NCBI RefSeq assembly: GCF_000878195.1
Contig: NZ_JXST01000018.1
Span: 51,635-115,634, forward strand
From: Mycolicibacterium llatzerense
Lineage (GTDB): Bacteria > Actinomycetota > Actinomycetes > Mycobacteriales > Mycobacteriaceae
DNA: 64,000 bases
Direction of reading: 5' to 3'
Shown here in pieces: positions 34,531-45,067 of the stretch. The notes beneath the pieces were generated by a model. It was not told the origin of the DNA. It saw only the letters and a program-made list of their open reading frames with translations, and searched no databases. Made by a program: the position numbers and the translations under genes. Each line of letters begins with the position of its first letter. Within the stretch, counting starts at the first letter, position 1.

Positions 34531-36026
34531 CAGTCCGGCTCACCGTATTCGTCGAACCAATAGGCCAGTTTCCCGCGGCGGCTCACTGCGCGCAGTCTGC
34601 GCTCGGTGGCCTCGCGGGTGGTGCTGGTGCTGACGATCAGCAGTTCATCACCGGCTTCCAGGCGGGTGTCGGGCTGCGGCACAAACGTATTGCCCTTGCG
34701 GATGATCAACGTGATCACGCTCGGATCGGGCAGCCGCAGCTCCAGCACCGTCACGTTGTGCAGCCGCGACTGCGGCAGCACCGTGAGGGTCAGCAGCTCC
34801 GCGTCCAGCACGTCCAGTGGCGCCGCTTCCACCTGAATCTCGCGGGTGACGTCGCGGCGAATCAGTCCGAGCCGGTGCGCGACCGGCTTCAGGCTCGGGC
34901 CCTGCACCAGGGTGAACACCACCACCAGCACGAACACGACGTTCAGCAGCCGCTGACTGTCGGGCACCCCGGTGACGATCGGATAGGTGGCCAGCACGAT
35001 CGGCACCGCGCCGCGCAATCCAGCCCAGGACAGAAACACCTGCTCGCGCCAGGGCACCCGGAAGCCGATCAGCGACAGCACCACCGACAACGGCCGGGCC
35101 AACAGCAACAGCACCAGGCCGATGACGACAGCCGGCAGCAGGTCGTCGCCGAGTTGACTGGGCGTGACCAGCAGCCCGAGCAGCACGAACAGCCCGATCT
35201 GCGCCAACCAACCGAGTCCCTCGGCGAACGACCGGGTGGCCGCGCGGTGCGGCAGCCCGGAGTTCGCCAGCACCAGACCGGTCAGGTAGGCGGCGAGGAA
35301 CCCGCTGGCGTGCGTCACCCCACAGGCCGCGAAGGCCACCGTGCCCAGGCCGAACGTCGCGAGGGGGTACAGACCCGACGCCGGTAGCGCGATGCGGCGC
35401 AGAGTGACGGCGCCGAGGTAGCCGCACAGCACGCCGATCGCCGCGCCGACCGCCAGCTCGTAGACCAGGTCGACCAGGCCGTGCCCCGGATCGAAGGCCA
35501 GCGGAACCACGCTGAACATCAGGACCAGGATGACGGCTGGGGCGTCGTTCAGGCCGGACTCGGCCTCCAGGAGACCTGCCAGCCGCCGGGGCAACGGCAG
35601 CACCCGTAGGACGGAGAACACCGCCGCGGCGTCGGTGGACGAGACGATGGCGCCGAGGAGCAGCGCCAGTTGCCAGTCCATGCCCAACAGCAGATGAGCG
35701 CCCGCCGCGGTGACGGCAGTACTGACGGCCACGCCGAGGGTGGCCATCACCGCGGCCGGCGCCAGGCTCTTGCGGACGTCGCTGAACTTGGTGGTGAGAC
35801 CACCCTCGATGAGGATGATGGCCAGCGCCGCGGTGCCCAGGTCCCGGACCAGGGCGACATCGTCGAACCGCAGGCCGATGCCGTCTTCGCCGACCAGCAC
35901 GCCGAGGCCGAGGAACAGCAGCAGACTGGGCAGGCCGACGCGGGTGGCGAGCCGCGTGGCCACGATGCTGGCCAGTAGCACCAGCGCACCGATGAGCAGC
36001 ACCTTGTTCAGCTGCTCCAGCGTCAT
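34530..36026 (-). CDS. K+/H+ antiporter, NhaP2/CvrA type, with RCK C-terminal domain
   Basis: A 498-residue cation:proton antiporter. About twelve helices of the CPA1 fold fill residues 1-390, with the ion-binding pattern SSTDAAAVFSVL and ESGLNDAPAVILVL. A cytoplasmic TrkA-C (RCK_C) domain follows (VLELRLPDPSVITLIIRKGN, AGDELLIVSTSTT). Start MTLEQLNK at 36026 is favoured by GAGG 6 bases upstream; two further in-frame ATGs exist upstream at 36038 and 36059. It is divergent from a TrkA protein gene, 80 bases away, suggesting joint potassium control. Confidence 0.88.
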   Translation of the reverse strand: MTLEQLNKVLLIGALVLLASIVATRLATRVGLPSLLLFLGLGVLVGEDGIGLRFDDVALVRDLGTAALAIILIEGGLTTKFSDVRKSLAPAAVMATLGVAVSTAVTAAGAHLLLGMDWQLALLLGAIVSSTDAAAVFSVLRVLPLPRRLAGLLEAESGLNDAPAVILVLMFSVVPLAFDPGHGLVDLVYELAVGAAIGVLCGYLGAVTLRRIALPASGLYPLATFGLGTVAFAACGVTHASGFLAAYLTGLVLANSGLPHRAATRSFAEGLGWLAQIGLFVLLGLLVTPSQLGDDLLPAVVIGLVLLLLARPLSVVLSLIGFRVPWREQVFLSWAGLRGAVPIVLATYPIVTGVPDSQRLLNVVFVLVVVFTLVQGPSLKPVAHRLGLIRRDVTREIQVEAAPLDVLDAELLTLTVLPQSRLHNVTVLELRLPDPSVITLIIRKGNTFVPQPDTRLEAGDELLIVSTSTTREATERRLRAVSRRGKLAYWFDEYGEPD

Positions 36027-36106
36027 CCACGTCCTCATTCCGATCGGCGGCCGAAGCAAATGTATCTGGGAACCTGCTGCGGGCTGCGGTAGGCGACAAT
36101 GACTGC

Positions 36107-36781
36107 GTGAGCACCCGGGGCATGCGAGTCGCGATCGCCGGCGCCGGCGCGGTGGGCCGGTCGGTGGCGCAGGAACTCGTCGCCAACGGTCACAAGGTCC
36201 TGCTGATCGAGCGCGACATCAACAAGTACGAGCCGCCGACGGTCCCCGAGGCCGACTGGCTGTGGGCCGACGCCTGCGAAGTGGCCTCACTCGAGGAATG
36301 CGGCATCCAGACGTGCGACGTGGTGATCGCCGCGACGGGCGACGACAAAGCGAACCTCGCGATGGCGCTGTTGGCGAAAACCGAGTTCGGGGTGCCGCGG
36401 GTGGTCGCGCGCGTGAACAACGTGGCCAACGAGTGGTTGTTCACCGACGACTGGGGTGTCGACGTCGCGGTGTCGACACCGCACGCGATGGCCGCCGGGG
36501 TCGAGGGCGCCATCGATGTCGGTCACCTGGTGCGGCTGATGGGGCTACGTCAGGGGCACGCGAACCTGACGAAGTTCACGCTGCCACCGGACAGCCCGTT
36601 GATCGGACGCACCATCAGGGACCTGACCCTGCCGCCGAACACGCTGTTGGTGACGGTGCAGCGCGGCAGCCGGATCATCGTGCCCAAGTCCGGGGACAGC
36701 TTCGAGGACGGCGACGAATTGCTTTTCGTCGCAGACGAATCCGTCGACGGCGACATCCGCGACCTCATCCACGGCAGTTAG
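36107..36781 (+). CDS. TrkA-type potassium uptake regulator (CeoC-like)
   Basis: A 224-residue cytoplasmic RCK protein. The NAD-binding Rossmann core opens MRVAIAGAGAVGRSVAQEL with GAGAVG, and IERD ends strand 2. The RCK-C domain follows (FTLPPDSPLIGRTIRDLTLP, DSFEDGDELLFVADES). It resembles the ceoC-encoded half of the mycobacterial Trk pair, but no second trkA gene or channel is next to it. Start is GTG 36107 with AGGCGA upstream or ATG 36122, which would match the usual N-terminus better. The 3' end overlaps the convergent EthD gene by 4 bases. Confidence 0.88.
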   Translation: MSTRGMRVAIAGAGAVGRSVAQELVANGHKVLLIERDINKYEPPTVPEADWLWADACEVASLEECGIQTCDVVIAATGDDKANLAMALLAKTEFGVPRVVARVNNVANEWLFTDDWGVDVAVSTPHAMAAGVEGAIDVGHLVRLMGLRQGHANLTKFTLPPDSPLIGRTIRDLTLPPNTLLVTVQRGSRIIVPKSGDSFEDGDELLFVADESVDGDIRDLIHGS

Positions 36782-37449
36782 AGCGCGTAGCAGTACCTGC
36801 TGGTCGGCACCGAGTCGAGATTGGTGTGGGCGCCGAAGCGCATCACGCTCTCGACCATGAGAGTCATACGGCGCTGCAGTTCCGCATCGTCGCCCCCGCT
36901 GCCGTAGAACGCGTGCACGTCGGTCATGGCCGCCATGTGGAACAGCTCCTCGACGACGGCGTCGACCCGCTCGGTGCCGTGCACTGTGCGCAGGACCCGG
37001 TTCTGTACGTAGCCGAAGGTGTCCTGGGTGTCGATGGCGACGCTGGTGTGTTGCCCCTGCCAGATCTGGAGCCAGTCGGCCGGATCGAGATCCGCCGGGA
37101 TCCGCAGGAAGCCGATCTGCGCCAATGCCGTTGTCCGAATACCGTTTTCCACGTCGGGCGGCACCAGCCGCACCGTCTCCTCGACTTCCCAGCCGGCACT
37201 GCGCGCAGAGATCGCGGCCAGCAGGTCGGAAATGGGGTCCGGATCGACGCCGGCGTCGGTCCACACACTGACCACCGCCGGCACCGGGTTGTCGAAGGTG
37301 GTGATGCGCAACATCGCCGCCTCGACGTCGGCGTCGTCGACGTTGATCTGCAACCGGCCCACCCCCGCGGCCCGCAGCAGTACATGTAGTTGGGTCGACT
37401 GCAGGGCGGTGTCCAAACCGGCGCCCCACAAGGCGTAGATCAGCTTCAC
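36778..37449 (-). CDS. EthD domain-containing protein
   Basis: A 223-residue soluble protein built from ferredoxin-like alpha/beta-barrel halves. The first half starts VKLIYALWG and includes LQINVDDADVEAAMLRIT; the second includes WLQIWQGQHTSVAIDTQDTFGYVQNRVL with the aromatic and His pattern of EthD dimers. It begins with GTG 4 bases after the stop of the SnoaL-like gene, so both form one unit. EthD proteins often assist oxygenases or catabolic steps; the precise task is unknown. Confidence 0.78.
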   Translation of the reverse strand: MKLIYALWGAGLDTALQSTQLHVLLRAAGVGRLQINVDDADVEAAMLRITTFDNPVPAVVSVWTDAGVDPDPISDLLAAISARSAGWEVEETVRLVPPDVENGIRTTALAQIGFLRIPADLDPADWLQIWQGQHTSVAIDTQDTFGYVQNRVLRTVHGTERVDAVVEELFHMAAMTDVHAFYGSGGDDAELQRRMTLMVESVMRFGAHTNLDSVPTSRYCYAL

Positions 37450-37453
37450 GACG

Positions 37454-37927
37454 TCAGCCGTGCTTCGCAGCCATGGGCGCGGACTGCATGACGCCACCGG
37501 CCTTCAGCCACTCACCTACGACGCGCGGCGCGTCGCGCACGGGGTTGTAGACGTCCTCCTCCGAGGAGAACAGGTTGTCCCCGGCGTAGACGAGGCGGGT
37601 GATGTTGGGGAAGCCGAACACCTTGCCCGGCTCGGTGGGATGGTCCAGGGCATTGATGATCTCGGTGACGATCGCGCCGTTCTCCTCGTCGATCGCGACC
37701 CAGGTGTGCGGGAATCGCATGTGCGGGAACGGCTTCATCACGCCGATGATCCATTCGCGGACCGCCTCGCGGCCGTGCATCTCGCCGTAGGCGTGCTCGA
37801 TGTAGTGCACGTCCTCGGTGAACAGATCGGCGAACGGGCCCCAGTCCCCTGTGTTCGAACAGACCTCGACGACCTTGGTGTAGTGATCGAGCGCGGCCAT
37901 CAGCTCGTCCCTGGTGAAGCGTGGCAT
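37454..37927 (-). CDS. SnoaL-like (NTF2 fold) protein
   Basis: A 157-residue protein of the nuclear transport factor 2 superfamily. The N-terminal helices (MPRFTRDELMAALDHYTKVVEVCSNTGDW in two parts) and the strand region FADLFTEDVHYIEHAYGEMHGREAVREWI, then MRFPHTWVAIDEENGAIVTEIIN form the cone-shaped pocket typical of isomerases, hydratases and dehydratases. It is divergent from a KstR-like TetR gene with paired operator-like repeats between, and co-transcribed with the EthD gene. A part in steroid or terpenoid breakdown is plausible but inferred. Confidence 0.82.
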   Translation of the reverse strand: MPRFTRDELMAALDHYTKVVEVCSNTGDWGPFADLFTEDVHYIEHAYGEMHGREAVREWIIGVMKPFPHMRFPHTWVAIDEENGAIVTEIINALDHPTEPGKVFGFPNITRLVYAGDNLFSSEEDVYNPVRDAPRVVGEWLKAGGVMQSAPMAAKHG

Positions 37928-37947
37928 GTGTAAACCTCCAAGAAGAC

Positions 37948-37998
37948 TAGAATCAATTTCAGTTTTGGGACTCTACCCAACATCTAGAATTCGTTCCA
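37948..37998. promoter_or_regulatory. Paired TetR operator-like sites (KstR-type)
   Basis: TAGAATCAATTTCA (37948-37961) and TAGAATTCGTTCCA (37985-37998) lie 37 bases apart in the 92-base divergent region. The second fits the KstR consensus TNNAACNNGTTNNA with one mismatch; the first fits less well. They are placed to control both the SnoaL/EthD unit and the TetR gene itself. Confidence 0.55.
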
Positions 37999-38019
37999 GA
38001 CCCAAAAAGGAGCTGCACC

Positions 38020-38637
38020 GTGGCAAGAATCGCCGAACCGCGCCCGGCCGCCGAGCCCAGCTCGGCCGTGCAGCAGCAGCGTCGTGCCGCGATCCTGCAG
38101 GCCACCGCAGCCCTGGCGGCACAGAAGCCGGCCGACCAGGTCCAGATGAACGAGGTCGCACGCGCGGCCGGGGTCGCGCTGGGCACCCTGTACCGCTACT
38201 TCCCCTCCAAGACCCACCTGTTCGTCGGCCTCATGGCCGACCGGGTGGACCGGATGCAGGACGGCATCCGTCGCCGGAAGGTGCCGGCCGGAACCGCCGC
38301 CGATCGCGCCTTCGACGTCCTGTCGCGCGCCACCCGCCCGATGCTGCGTCAGCCGCACCTGACCGCCGCAATGCTCAACTCGCTGAACACCGCCGATGCG
38401 ACGGCCGTGGTCGAGGTGGGGCATATCGACCGCCAGGTCCGCAGCATGTTGCTGACCATCTGCGGGGTGGATGATCCGGGGCCACAAGATGTTTCGTTGA
38501 TGCGGCTGGTTCAGCACACCTGGCACGGCATCCTGCAGTCCAGCCTCAACGGACGAATCTCAGCCGACGAGACGGAGGACGAAATTCAGCTGGCCTGCCG
38601 ACTGATCCTGGCACCGTTGTCCGATGTCCCCGGTTAG
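38020..38637 (+). CDS. TetR family regulator, KstR-like
   Basis: A 205-residue repressor starting at GTG after AAAAGGAG. The helix-turn-helix is at about residues 22-65 with [21 protein letters not shown] and [11 protein letters not shown], close to the pattern in KstR ([15 protein letters not shown]). The ligand domain includes [17 protein letters not shown] and [11 protein letters not shown]. The likeness to KstR suggests a CoA thioester of a steroid or related lipid as ligand, but this is inference. Autoregulation and control of the divergent SnoaL-EthD pair are likely from the paired sites between them. Confidence 0.85.
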   Translation: MARIAEPRPAAEPSSAVQQQRRAAILQATAALAAQKPADQVQMNEVARAAGVALGTLYRYFPSKTHLFVGLMADRVDRMQDGIRRRKVPAGTAADRAFDVLSRATRPMLRQPHLTAAMLNSLNTADATAVVEVGHIDRQVRSMLLTICGVDDPGPQDVSLMRLVQHTWHGILQSSLNGRISADETEDEIQLACRLILAPLSDVPG

Positions 38638-38647
38638 CCTGGTCGGC

Positions 38648-39094
38648 ATGACAACACCATCGCCCGAAGGCACCGTCACCGTGGCCGAGAGCGGCGCGGG
38701 GACCTACACCCAGGAGATCATCGCCGGCGGGCACCGGTTGATCGCCGACGAGCCCCGCCCGTTCGGCGACGACGCGGGACCGTCACCCTATGACCTGCTG
38801 CTGTCGGCCCTGGGTGCGTGTACCTCGATGACGGTGCGGATGTATGCCAACAAGAAGGACTGGCCGCTGGAGCAGGTGCGAGTGTCATTGCGGCACGCGA
38901 AGATTCATGCGAAGGACTGTGCCGACTGCGAAACCGAGCAGGGCATGATCGACCACATGGACCGCGAGATCGAACTGATCGGCGACCTCGACGCTGACCA
39001 GCGGGAGAAGTTGCTGTCCATCGCCGAACGCTGCCCCGTGCACCGGACACTCACGTCCACGGTGCACGTCTCCACGACGTTGCGGCCGGCCTAA
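38648..39094 (+). CDS. OsmC family peroxiredoxin-like protein
   Basis: A 148-residue OsmC/Ohr superfamily protein. The two redox cysteines are in [20 protein letters not shown] and in [12 protein letters not shown], the standard pairing for thiol-dependent peroxide reduction. A Cys-containing insert [10 protein letters not shown] is also present. It starts 10 bases after the TetR gene stop and may be co-transcribed with it. Its substrate, organic hydroperoxide or other, cannot be told. Confidence 0.88.
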   Translation: MTTPSPEGTVTVAESGAGTYTQEIIAGGHRLIADEPRPFGDDAGPSPYDLLLSALGACTSMTVRMYANKKDWPLEQVRVSLRHAKIHAKDCADCETEQGMIDHMDREIELIGDLDADQREKLLSIAERCPVHRTLTSTVHVSTTLRPA

Positions 39095-40191
39095 CTCGCG
39101 GCCTGCGCGATGATGTCGTCGACTTCCGTTGCGCGGACAGCCATCTCGGCGTGGGCCTTGTCGAGCGCGTCGGCCTGATCCTCGTCGGCCTTCATCATCC
39201 CCTCGATGTCGAAGCCGGCCATGTCCAGCACGCCCATGTCCGCGAACGCCTTCTGCACCTTGGGGCCCCACAGCCCAATGTCCTTGACGATCGGCACGAT
39301 TCGGCTGAACAGGTGCGAACGGAACTGGCTCAGCATGGGCGCCGTCTCGACCCAGTCGACACAGGCTTGGACGTCGAGGCCGAGCGCGTCGTACACTTCG
39401 TCGCCGCGAAGCCGGTCACGCATGAGGTAACAGGCCTCCACGACGAACTCTTCGCGCTCGTTCCGCTCGGCGTCACTGATCTGGGAGTAGTAGTCCTTCA
39501 ACGAGATTCGGCCGAAGGCGACGTGCCGGGCCTCGTCCTGCATGACGTAGGCCAGGACCTGCTTGGCCAGCGAATTGGGCGCCGCCAGGTCGCGCTGCAC
39601 CCCGAACGCGGCGAGCGCGAGGCCTTCGATGAGCACCTGCATGCCGAGATAGGGCATGTCCCAGCGTGAGTCGCGCAGGGTGTCCTCGAGCAGCACGGAC
39701 AGGTTCTTGTTGACCGGGTAGACGACGCCGACTTTCTCCTGCAGGAAGCGCGAGAACGTCTCGACGTGGCGGGCCTCGTCCATGGTCTGGGTGGCCGCGT
39801 AGAACTTCGCATCCAGGTCCGGCACCACCTCGACGATCTTCGCCGCGCACACCATCGCGCCCTGCTCGCCGTGCAGGAACTGGGAGAACTGCCAGGCCTG
39901 CGAGTGCTGGCGCATCTCGGCGCGCCGCTTCTCGTCGGCCGACTCCCACATCGGGCTGCCGAACAGTGGATGGAACTCGTCGGGCAGGCCGATCGGGTTC
40001 ATTGGGTCGACGTCCTGCGACCAGTCGATACGCGACTGGGCGTCCCACTGCTTGTCCTTGCCCTTTTGGTACAGGGACAGTAGGCGCGCGCGGCCGTCGT
40101 CATATTCCCAGGTGAAGCGTGCATCGCCGCCGCTCGGCACGTCCCAGGAGTAGGGCGTGGGCACCTGCGTGTACTTGTCCTTCGTGGTCAC
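39091..40191 (-). CDS. Ferritin-like diiron protein
   Basis: A 366-residue soluble helical protein with the carboxylate-bridged diiron pattern: Glu in FLHGEQGAM, then [11 protein letters not shown], Glu in [12 protein letters not shown], and [11 protein letters not shown], that is, two E...DEARH halves. This is the ribonucleotide reductase R2/diiron oxygenase fold. I recall this family as ferritin-like domain proteins of unknown substrate in mycobacteria. It overlaps the convergent OsmC gene by 4 bases. A monooxygenase or desaturase-like role is possible, but unproven. Confidence 0.82.
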   Translation of the reverse strand: MTTKDKYTQVPTPYSWDVPSGGDARFTWEYDDGRARLLSLYQKGKDKQWDAQSRIDWSQDVDPMNPIGLPDEFHPLFGSPMWESADEKRRAEMRQHSQAWQFSQFLHGEQGAMVCAAKIVEVVPDLDAKFYAATQTMDEARHVETFSRFLQEKVGVVYPVNKNLSVLLEDTLRDSRWDMPYLGMQVLIEGLALAAFGVQRDLAAPNSLAKQVLAYVMQDEARHVAFGRISLKDYYSQISDAERNEREEFVVEACYLMRDRLRGDEVYDALGLDVQACVDWVETAPMLSQFRSHLFSRIVPIVKDIGLWGPKVQKAFADMGVLDMAGFDIEGMMKADEDQADALDKAHAEMAVRATEVDDIIAQAAS

Positions 40192-40274
40192 GAACGGCCG
40201 CCTCTCTGCCCCCGATGTGTCCAGATAGAAATATGGCTCACATCACAGTGCGCCGAGGACGGCCAACCCGTCAA

Positions 40275-41045
40275 CTACTTGGTTGGGCGTTTCTCGATGA
40301 AAGCCAGCACGCCCTCGAGTGCGCTCGGGTCCATCATGTTGCAGGCCATCGTCGTTCCGGCGTCCGCATAGGCGGCTTCGATCCCGACCTCGATCTGGCG
40401 GTAGAACAACGCCTTTCCCATCGCGACCGCGACGGCCGGTTTGGCGACAATGCTCGCGACGATGGCCTCGACCTCATCGTCGAGCGCGTCCGGGTCCGCC
40501 ACCCGGTTGACCAACCCCAACACCTTGGCCTCCTGCGCGGAGATGAACTCGCCGGTCACGAGCATCTCGAACGCGGCCTTCTGCGGAATGTTGCGCGACA
40601 GCGCGACTCCCGGTGTCGCACAGAACAATCCGACGTTGATGCCGCTGACCGCGAAGCACGCGTCGTGGCTCGCCACCGCGAGATCGCACATGGCGACGAG
40701 CTGACAACCGGCAGCGGTCGCCAGACCATGCACCCGTGCGATCACCGGCACCGGCAACCGCTGGATCGCGAGCATCACCTCGGTGCACTGTGCGAACAGA
40801 TCCTGGTAGTACTCCAGCGACGGCTCCGCGCGCATCTCCTTGAGGTCGTGCCCGGCGCAGAACGCCCTGCCGGATGCTGCCAGCACGACGGCCCGCACCG
40901 TCCCGTCGTTGGCGAGAGCGGCGAAGGCCTCCCCCAACTCCGTGAGCATCGCCTCGGACAGCGCGTTGAAGGCCTGCGGACGGTTCAACGTCAGCGTGAC
41001 GACGCCACGGTCGTCGCGGTCGCGCCGCAGCAGCGGTTCGGTCAT
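40275..41045 (-). CDS. Enoyl-CoA hydratase/isomerase family protein
   Basis: A 256-residue crotonase-fold enzyme. The CoA-binding and oxyanion parts are in SGRAFCAGHDLKEM and HGLATAAGCQLVAMCDLAVAS; FCATPGVALSRNIP corresponds to the second active-site loop. The usual catalytic glutamate pair of true hydratases is not both evident (GCQLVAM and FCATPGVA carry none), so hydratase activity should not be assumed. It reads in the same direction as the diiron protein gene downstream, 83 bases away. Confidence 0.88.
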   Translation of the reverse strand: MTEPLLRRDRDDRGVVTLTLNRPQAFNALSEAMLTELGEAFAALANDGTVRAVVLAASGRAFCAGHDLKEMRAEPSLEYYQDLFAQCTEVMLAIQRLPVPVIARVHGLATAAGCQLVAMCDLAVASHDACFAVSGINVGLFCATPGVALSRNIPQKAAFEMLVTGEFISAQEAKVLGLVNRVADPDALDDEVEAIVASIVAKPAVAVAMGKALFYRQIEVGIEAAYADAGTTMACNMMDPSALEGVLAFIEKRPTK

Positions 41046-41093
41046 CGTCGGACGCTAACACTGATTTTCGACCCCAGCCGGCTCGTCCGTCTA

Positions 41094-42377
41094 TCAGCGG
41101 GCGCCCTCGAGAAAGTACGTCGTCATGGGCCCTTTCCCCTTGACGTCGACCACCTGCGGGTCGCTGAATTCGTAGCGGTGCGCAAGGAGCCCGTGAGTGG
41201 ATTCGGACACCTGGATCTGGTGCGGGCGGCCACTCGATTCCATGCGGCTCGCCGTGTTCACAGTGTCGCCCCACAGGTCGTAGATGAACTTGCGCTGCCC
41301 GATCACACCCGCGACCACCGGGCCCGACGAGATGCCGATCCGCATCGAGATCGGACTCGGCCAGCTCGATGACAGCCGGGTGACGGTGCGTTGCATGTCG
41401 AGGGCCAGCTCGGCCATCGATGCGGCGTGGTCCTCATCGGGGATGGGCAGACCCGCGACGGCCATGTACGCGTCGCCGACCGTCTTGATCTTCTCGATGC
41501 CCCGCCGGTCGCAGAGCTCATCGAACGCGCGGAACATCGTGTCCAGCAGCTGCACCAGCGCCTCGGGTGTCAGCGTCTCGGACAGGGGCGTGAAGCCGAC
41601 GATGTCGGAGAACAACACGCTGACGCTCGGCGCTGAGTCGGCGATGGTCAGCGCGCCGTCCCGCAACCGGTCGGCAATCGGGGCCGGCAACACGTTGTAC
41701 AGAATCTCCTCGGTCCGGGCCCGCTCCTGCTCGACTTCCCGCTGCCGGAGAAAGTCGATACGCCGCAGCCGCTCCAGCGCATAGGCGATCAGCACGCTGA
41801 TCGCGGAGAGCCCCGCGATCTGCGGCGCCATCAGGCCGAGGTCGTCCAGGCTCCCCCGGGCGCTCGGCAGTTCCAGGCACACCGCGACGAACACAATGGT
41901 GTTCGCCAGCGCCGCGTGCATGCGCAACCGCAGCAGGCCGACGGCGCCGAGGAGCGTGACGGTGGCCGAGGTCATCAGGTACTGGGTCGGGAAATCGCCG
42001 ACGGCAGCCAGCACCGGTACCAGCAGCACCTGGACGATCGTCAGCTGTACGACAGCGGCGACCTGCAGATGATCCTGGAGCGATCGGACCTGTCGGGTCG
42101 CCACGATCCCGAGGAGGAAGATGCCGATGGTGACCGCTCGGACGATCAGGGCACCCGGGACGAAACCGCGCAGGACCAGGAAGTCCACGGCCGCGTACAC
42201 AACGGTGAACACGATGCCGACCAGCTGGGCGAAGGTAGCCGCCCGCAGCCCGTTCGCGTCGTCGTGCGCCCGGAACTCCCGCTCGGAGTCTTCGTCGTCG
42301 AACTCCAGCATCCACTTGCGCATATGGAGCTGGGCATGCCGCTGCTGCACCCAGCACCGCATCGATTGCGCATCCAC
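41094..42377 (-). CDS. Membrane-bound class III adenylate cyclase
   Basis: A 427-residue protein with six transmembrane helices (about residues 45-215), a short helical linker (RQREVEQERARTEEILYNVLP), and one class III catalytic domain. Metal-binding aspartates are in LFSDIVGFT and VGDAYMA; EKIKTVGDAYM supplies the adenine-selecting Lys and IYDLWGDTVNTASRM the Asp and transition-state Asn/Arg. This set predicts ATP rather than GTP as substrate. The plan resembles half of mammalian cyclases, as in Rv1625c, so it should act as a homodimer. Confidence 0.92.
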   Translation of the reverse strand: MDAQSMRCWVQQRHAQLHMRKWMLEFDDEDSEREFRAHDDANGLRAATFAQLVGIVFTVVYAAVDFLVLRGFVPGALIVRAVTIGIFLLGIVATRQVRSLQDHLQVAAVVQLTIVQVLLVPVLAAVGDFPTQYLMTSATVTLLGAVGLLRLRMHAALANTIVFVAVCLELPSARGSLDDLGLMAPQIAGLSAISVLIAYALERLRRIDFLRQREVEQERARTEEILYNVLPAPIADRLRDGALTIADSAPSVSVLFSDIVGFTPLSETLTPEALVQLLDTMFRAFDELCDRRGIEKIKTVGDAYMAVAGLPIPDEDHAASMAELALDMQRTVTRLSSSWPSPISMRIGISSGPVVAGVIGQRKFIYDLWGDTVNTASRMESSGRPHQIQVSESTHGLLAHRYEFSDPQVVDVKGKGPMTTYFLEGAR

Positions 42378-42605
42378 AGGGCGAAACTAGCCGAGACCGG
42401 GACTTGTCGTACCTCAGTTCCATCACCTCGCGCGGCTGTGAGGACTGTGCAGAGAATTCGGCGACATCCGTGCACAGGCCTCACGGCAGCCGCGAAGACT
42501 TAATTCTGCCAACCGTGGATCAAATCCTGCCGACCGGAATGTGCCTGCGACACAGCAGGTTTAAACCATCAGAGCACCAACAACAACCGAAGAAGGGGTT
42601 TCGAA

Positions 42606-42776
42606 ATGAAGAAGTTCGGCTTTGCCACCCTGATCGCATCGAGCATGACCGCCGCCGTCCTGGGCCTGGCCGTCCCCGCTCAAGCGACCACCGGAACCCC
42701 CATCGGTCCGCACTACGGCGTCGACAACCACGACAACACCTACACGACCAACGGGTTCTACGACCAAGCATTCTGA
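42606..42776 (+). CDS. Small secreted peptide
   Basis: A 56-residue protein with a clear signal peptide MKKFGFATLIASSMTAAVLG...VPAQA and predicted cleavage after AQA. The mature peptide of about 30 residues (TTGTPIGPHYGVDNHDN...) is polar and aromatic, ending NGFYDQAF, with no cysteine. AAGGGG lies 6 bases before the ATG. The 228 bases upstream, shared with the divergent cyclase gene, show no other gene. A terminator hairpin follows its stop, which supports a real short transcription unit. Function unknown. Confidence 0.72.
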   Translation: MKKFGFATLIASSMTAAVLGLAVPAQATTGTPIGPHYGVDNHDNTYTTNGFYDQAF

Positions 42777-42789
42777 ACCAGAAACACGA

Positions 42790-42823
42790 AAACGCCCCCG
42801 GCCCAACAGGACCGGGGGCGTTT
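42790..42823. terminator. Bidirectional terminator between the secreted peptide gene and groEL1
   Basis: AAACGCCCCCGG and CCGGGGGCGTTT form a perfect 12-base stem around a 10-base loop, with T/A-rich ends on both strands. Convergent genes lie on both sides, so it can stop both transcripts. Confidence 0.88.
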
Positions 42824-42835
42824 CGTTGGAACTAC

Positions 42836-44524
<1,689 letters not shown>

Positions 44525-44535
44525 GACACGAATGC

Positions 44536-44835
44536 TTACTTGGAAACGACAGCCAGCACGTCGCGGGCAGAGAGGATCAGGTACTCCTCGCCGTTGTACT
44601 TGATCTCGGTGCCGCCGTACTTGCTGTAGATGACGGTGTCGCCCTCGGCAACGTCCAGGGGGATCCGCTTCTCGCCATCCTCATCCCAGCGGCCGGGGCC
44701 AACTGCGACGACGGTGCCTTCCTGCGGCTTTTCCTTGGCGGTGTCAGGGATGACCAGACCGGAAGCGGTCGTGGTCTCGGCCTCGTTGGCCTGAACGAGG
44801 ATCTTGTCCTCGAGTGGCTTGATGTTGACTGCCAC
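44536..44835 (-). CDS. groES: Co-chaperonin GroES
   Basis: A 99-residue 10-kDa chaperonin lid. The start [15 protein letters not shown] at GTG 44835 has GGAGGG upstream, and the mobile loop [12 protein letters not shown] and the roof region [15 protein letters not shown] are normal. It is the first gene of the groES-groEL1 operon under the CIRCE element. Corresponds to Rv3418c. Longer in-frame readings upstream enter the promoter and are rejected. Confidence 0.97.
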
Positions 44836-44961
44836 GATGGAAGCCCTCCACTTGGTTGGGGTGTTGATCCAGGGCCAATCCCCGGATGCCAGGTTGTTCG
44901 GCAAGCGTCCTGACCACACACCGTCGTCGCGGGTGCCGGAGCGCGGTTGGCCGCGTGCCAC

Positions 44962-44988
44962 CTAGCACTCTATACACGCGAGTGCTAG
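44962..44988. promoter_or_regulatory. CIRCE operator (HrcA site) of groES-groEL1
   Basis: CTAGCACTC and GAGTGCTAG are separated by exactly nine bases, a perfect copy of the CIRCE inverted repeat. It lies 127 bases before the groES start and places the operon under HrcA heat-shock repression. Confidence 0.95.
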
Positions 44989-45067
44989 CGCTCAAGGGTG
45001 GGGCAGTGCCGGATCGACCAAACTCGCTGTGGGCTGAAACCGAGGCCCACCCGGCTGAGTTGCCGGG

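Noticed and set aside
40215..40250. Possible CRP site before the diiron protein gene
   Set aside because: TGTGA half-sites occur close together, but no TCACA partner stands at the required distance.
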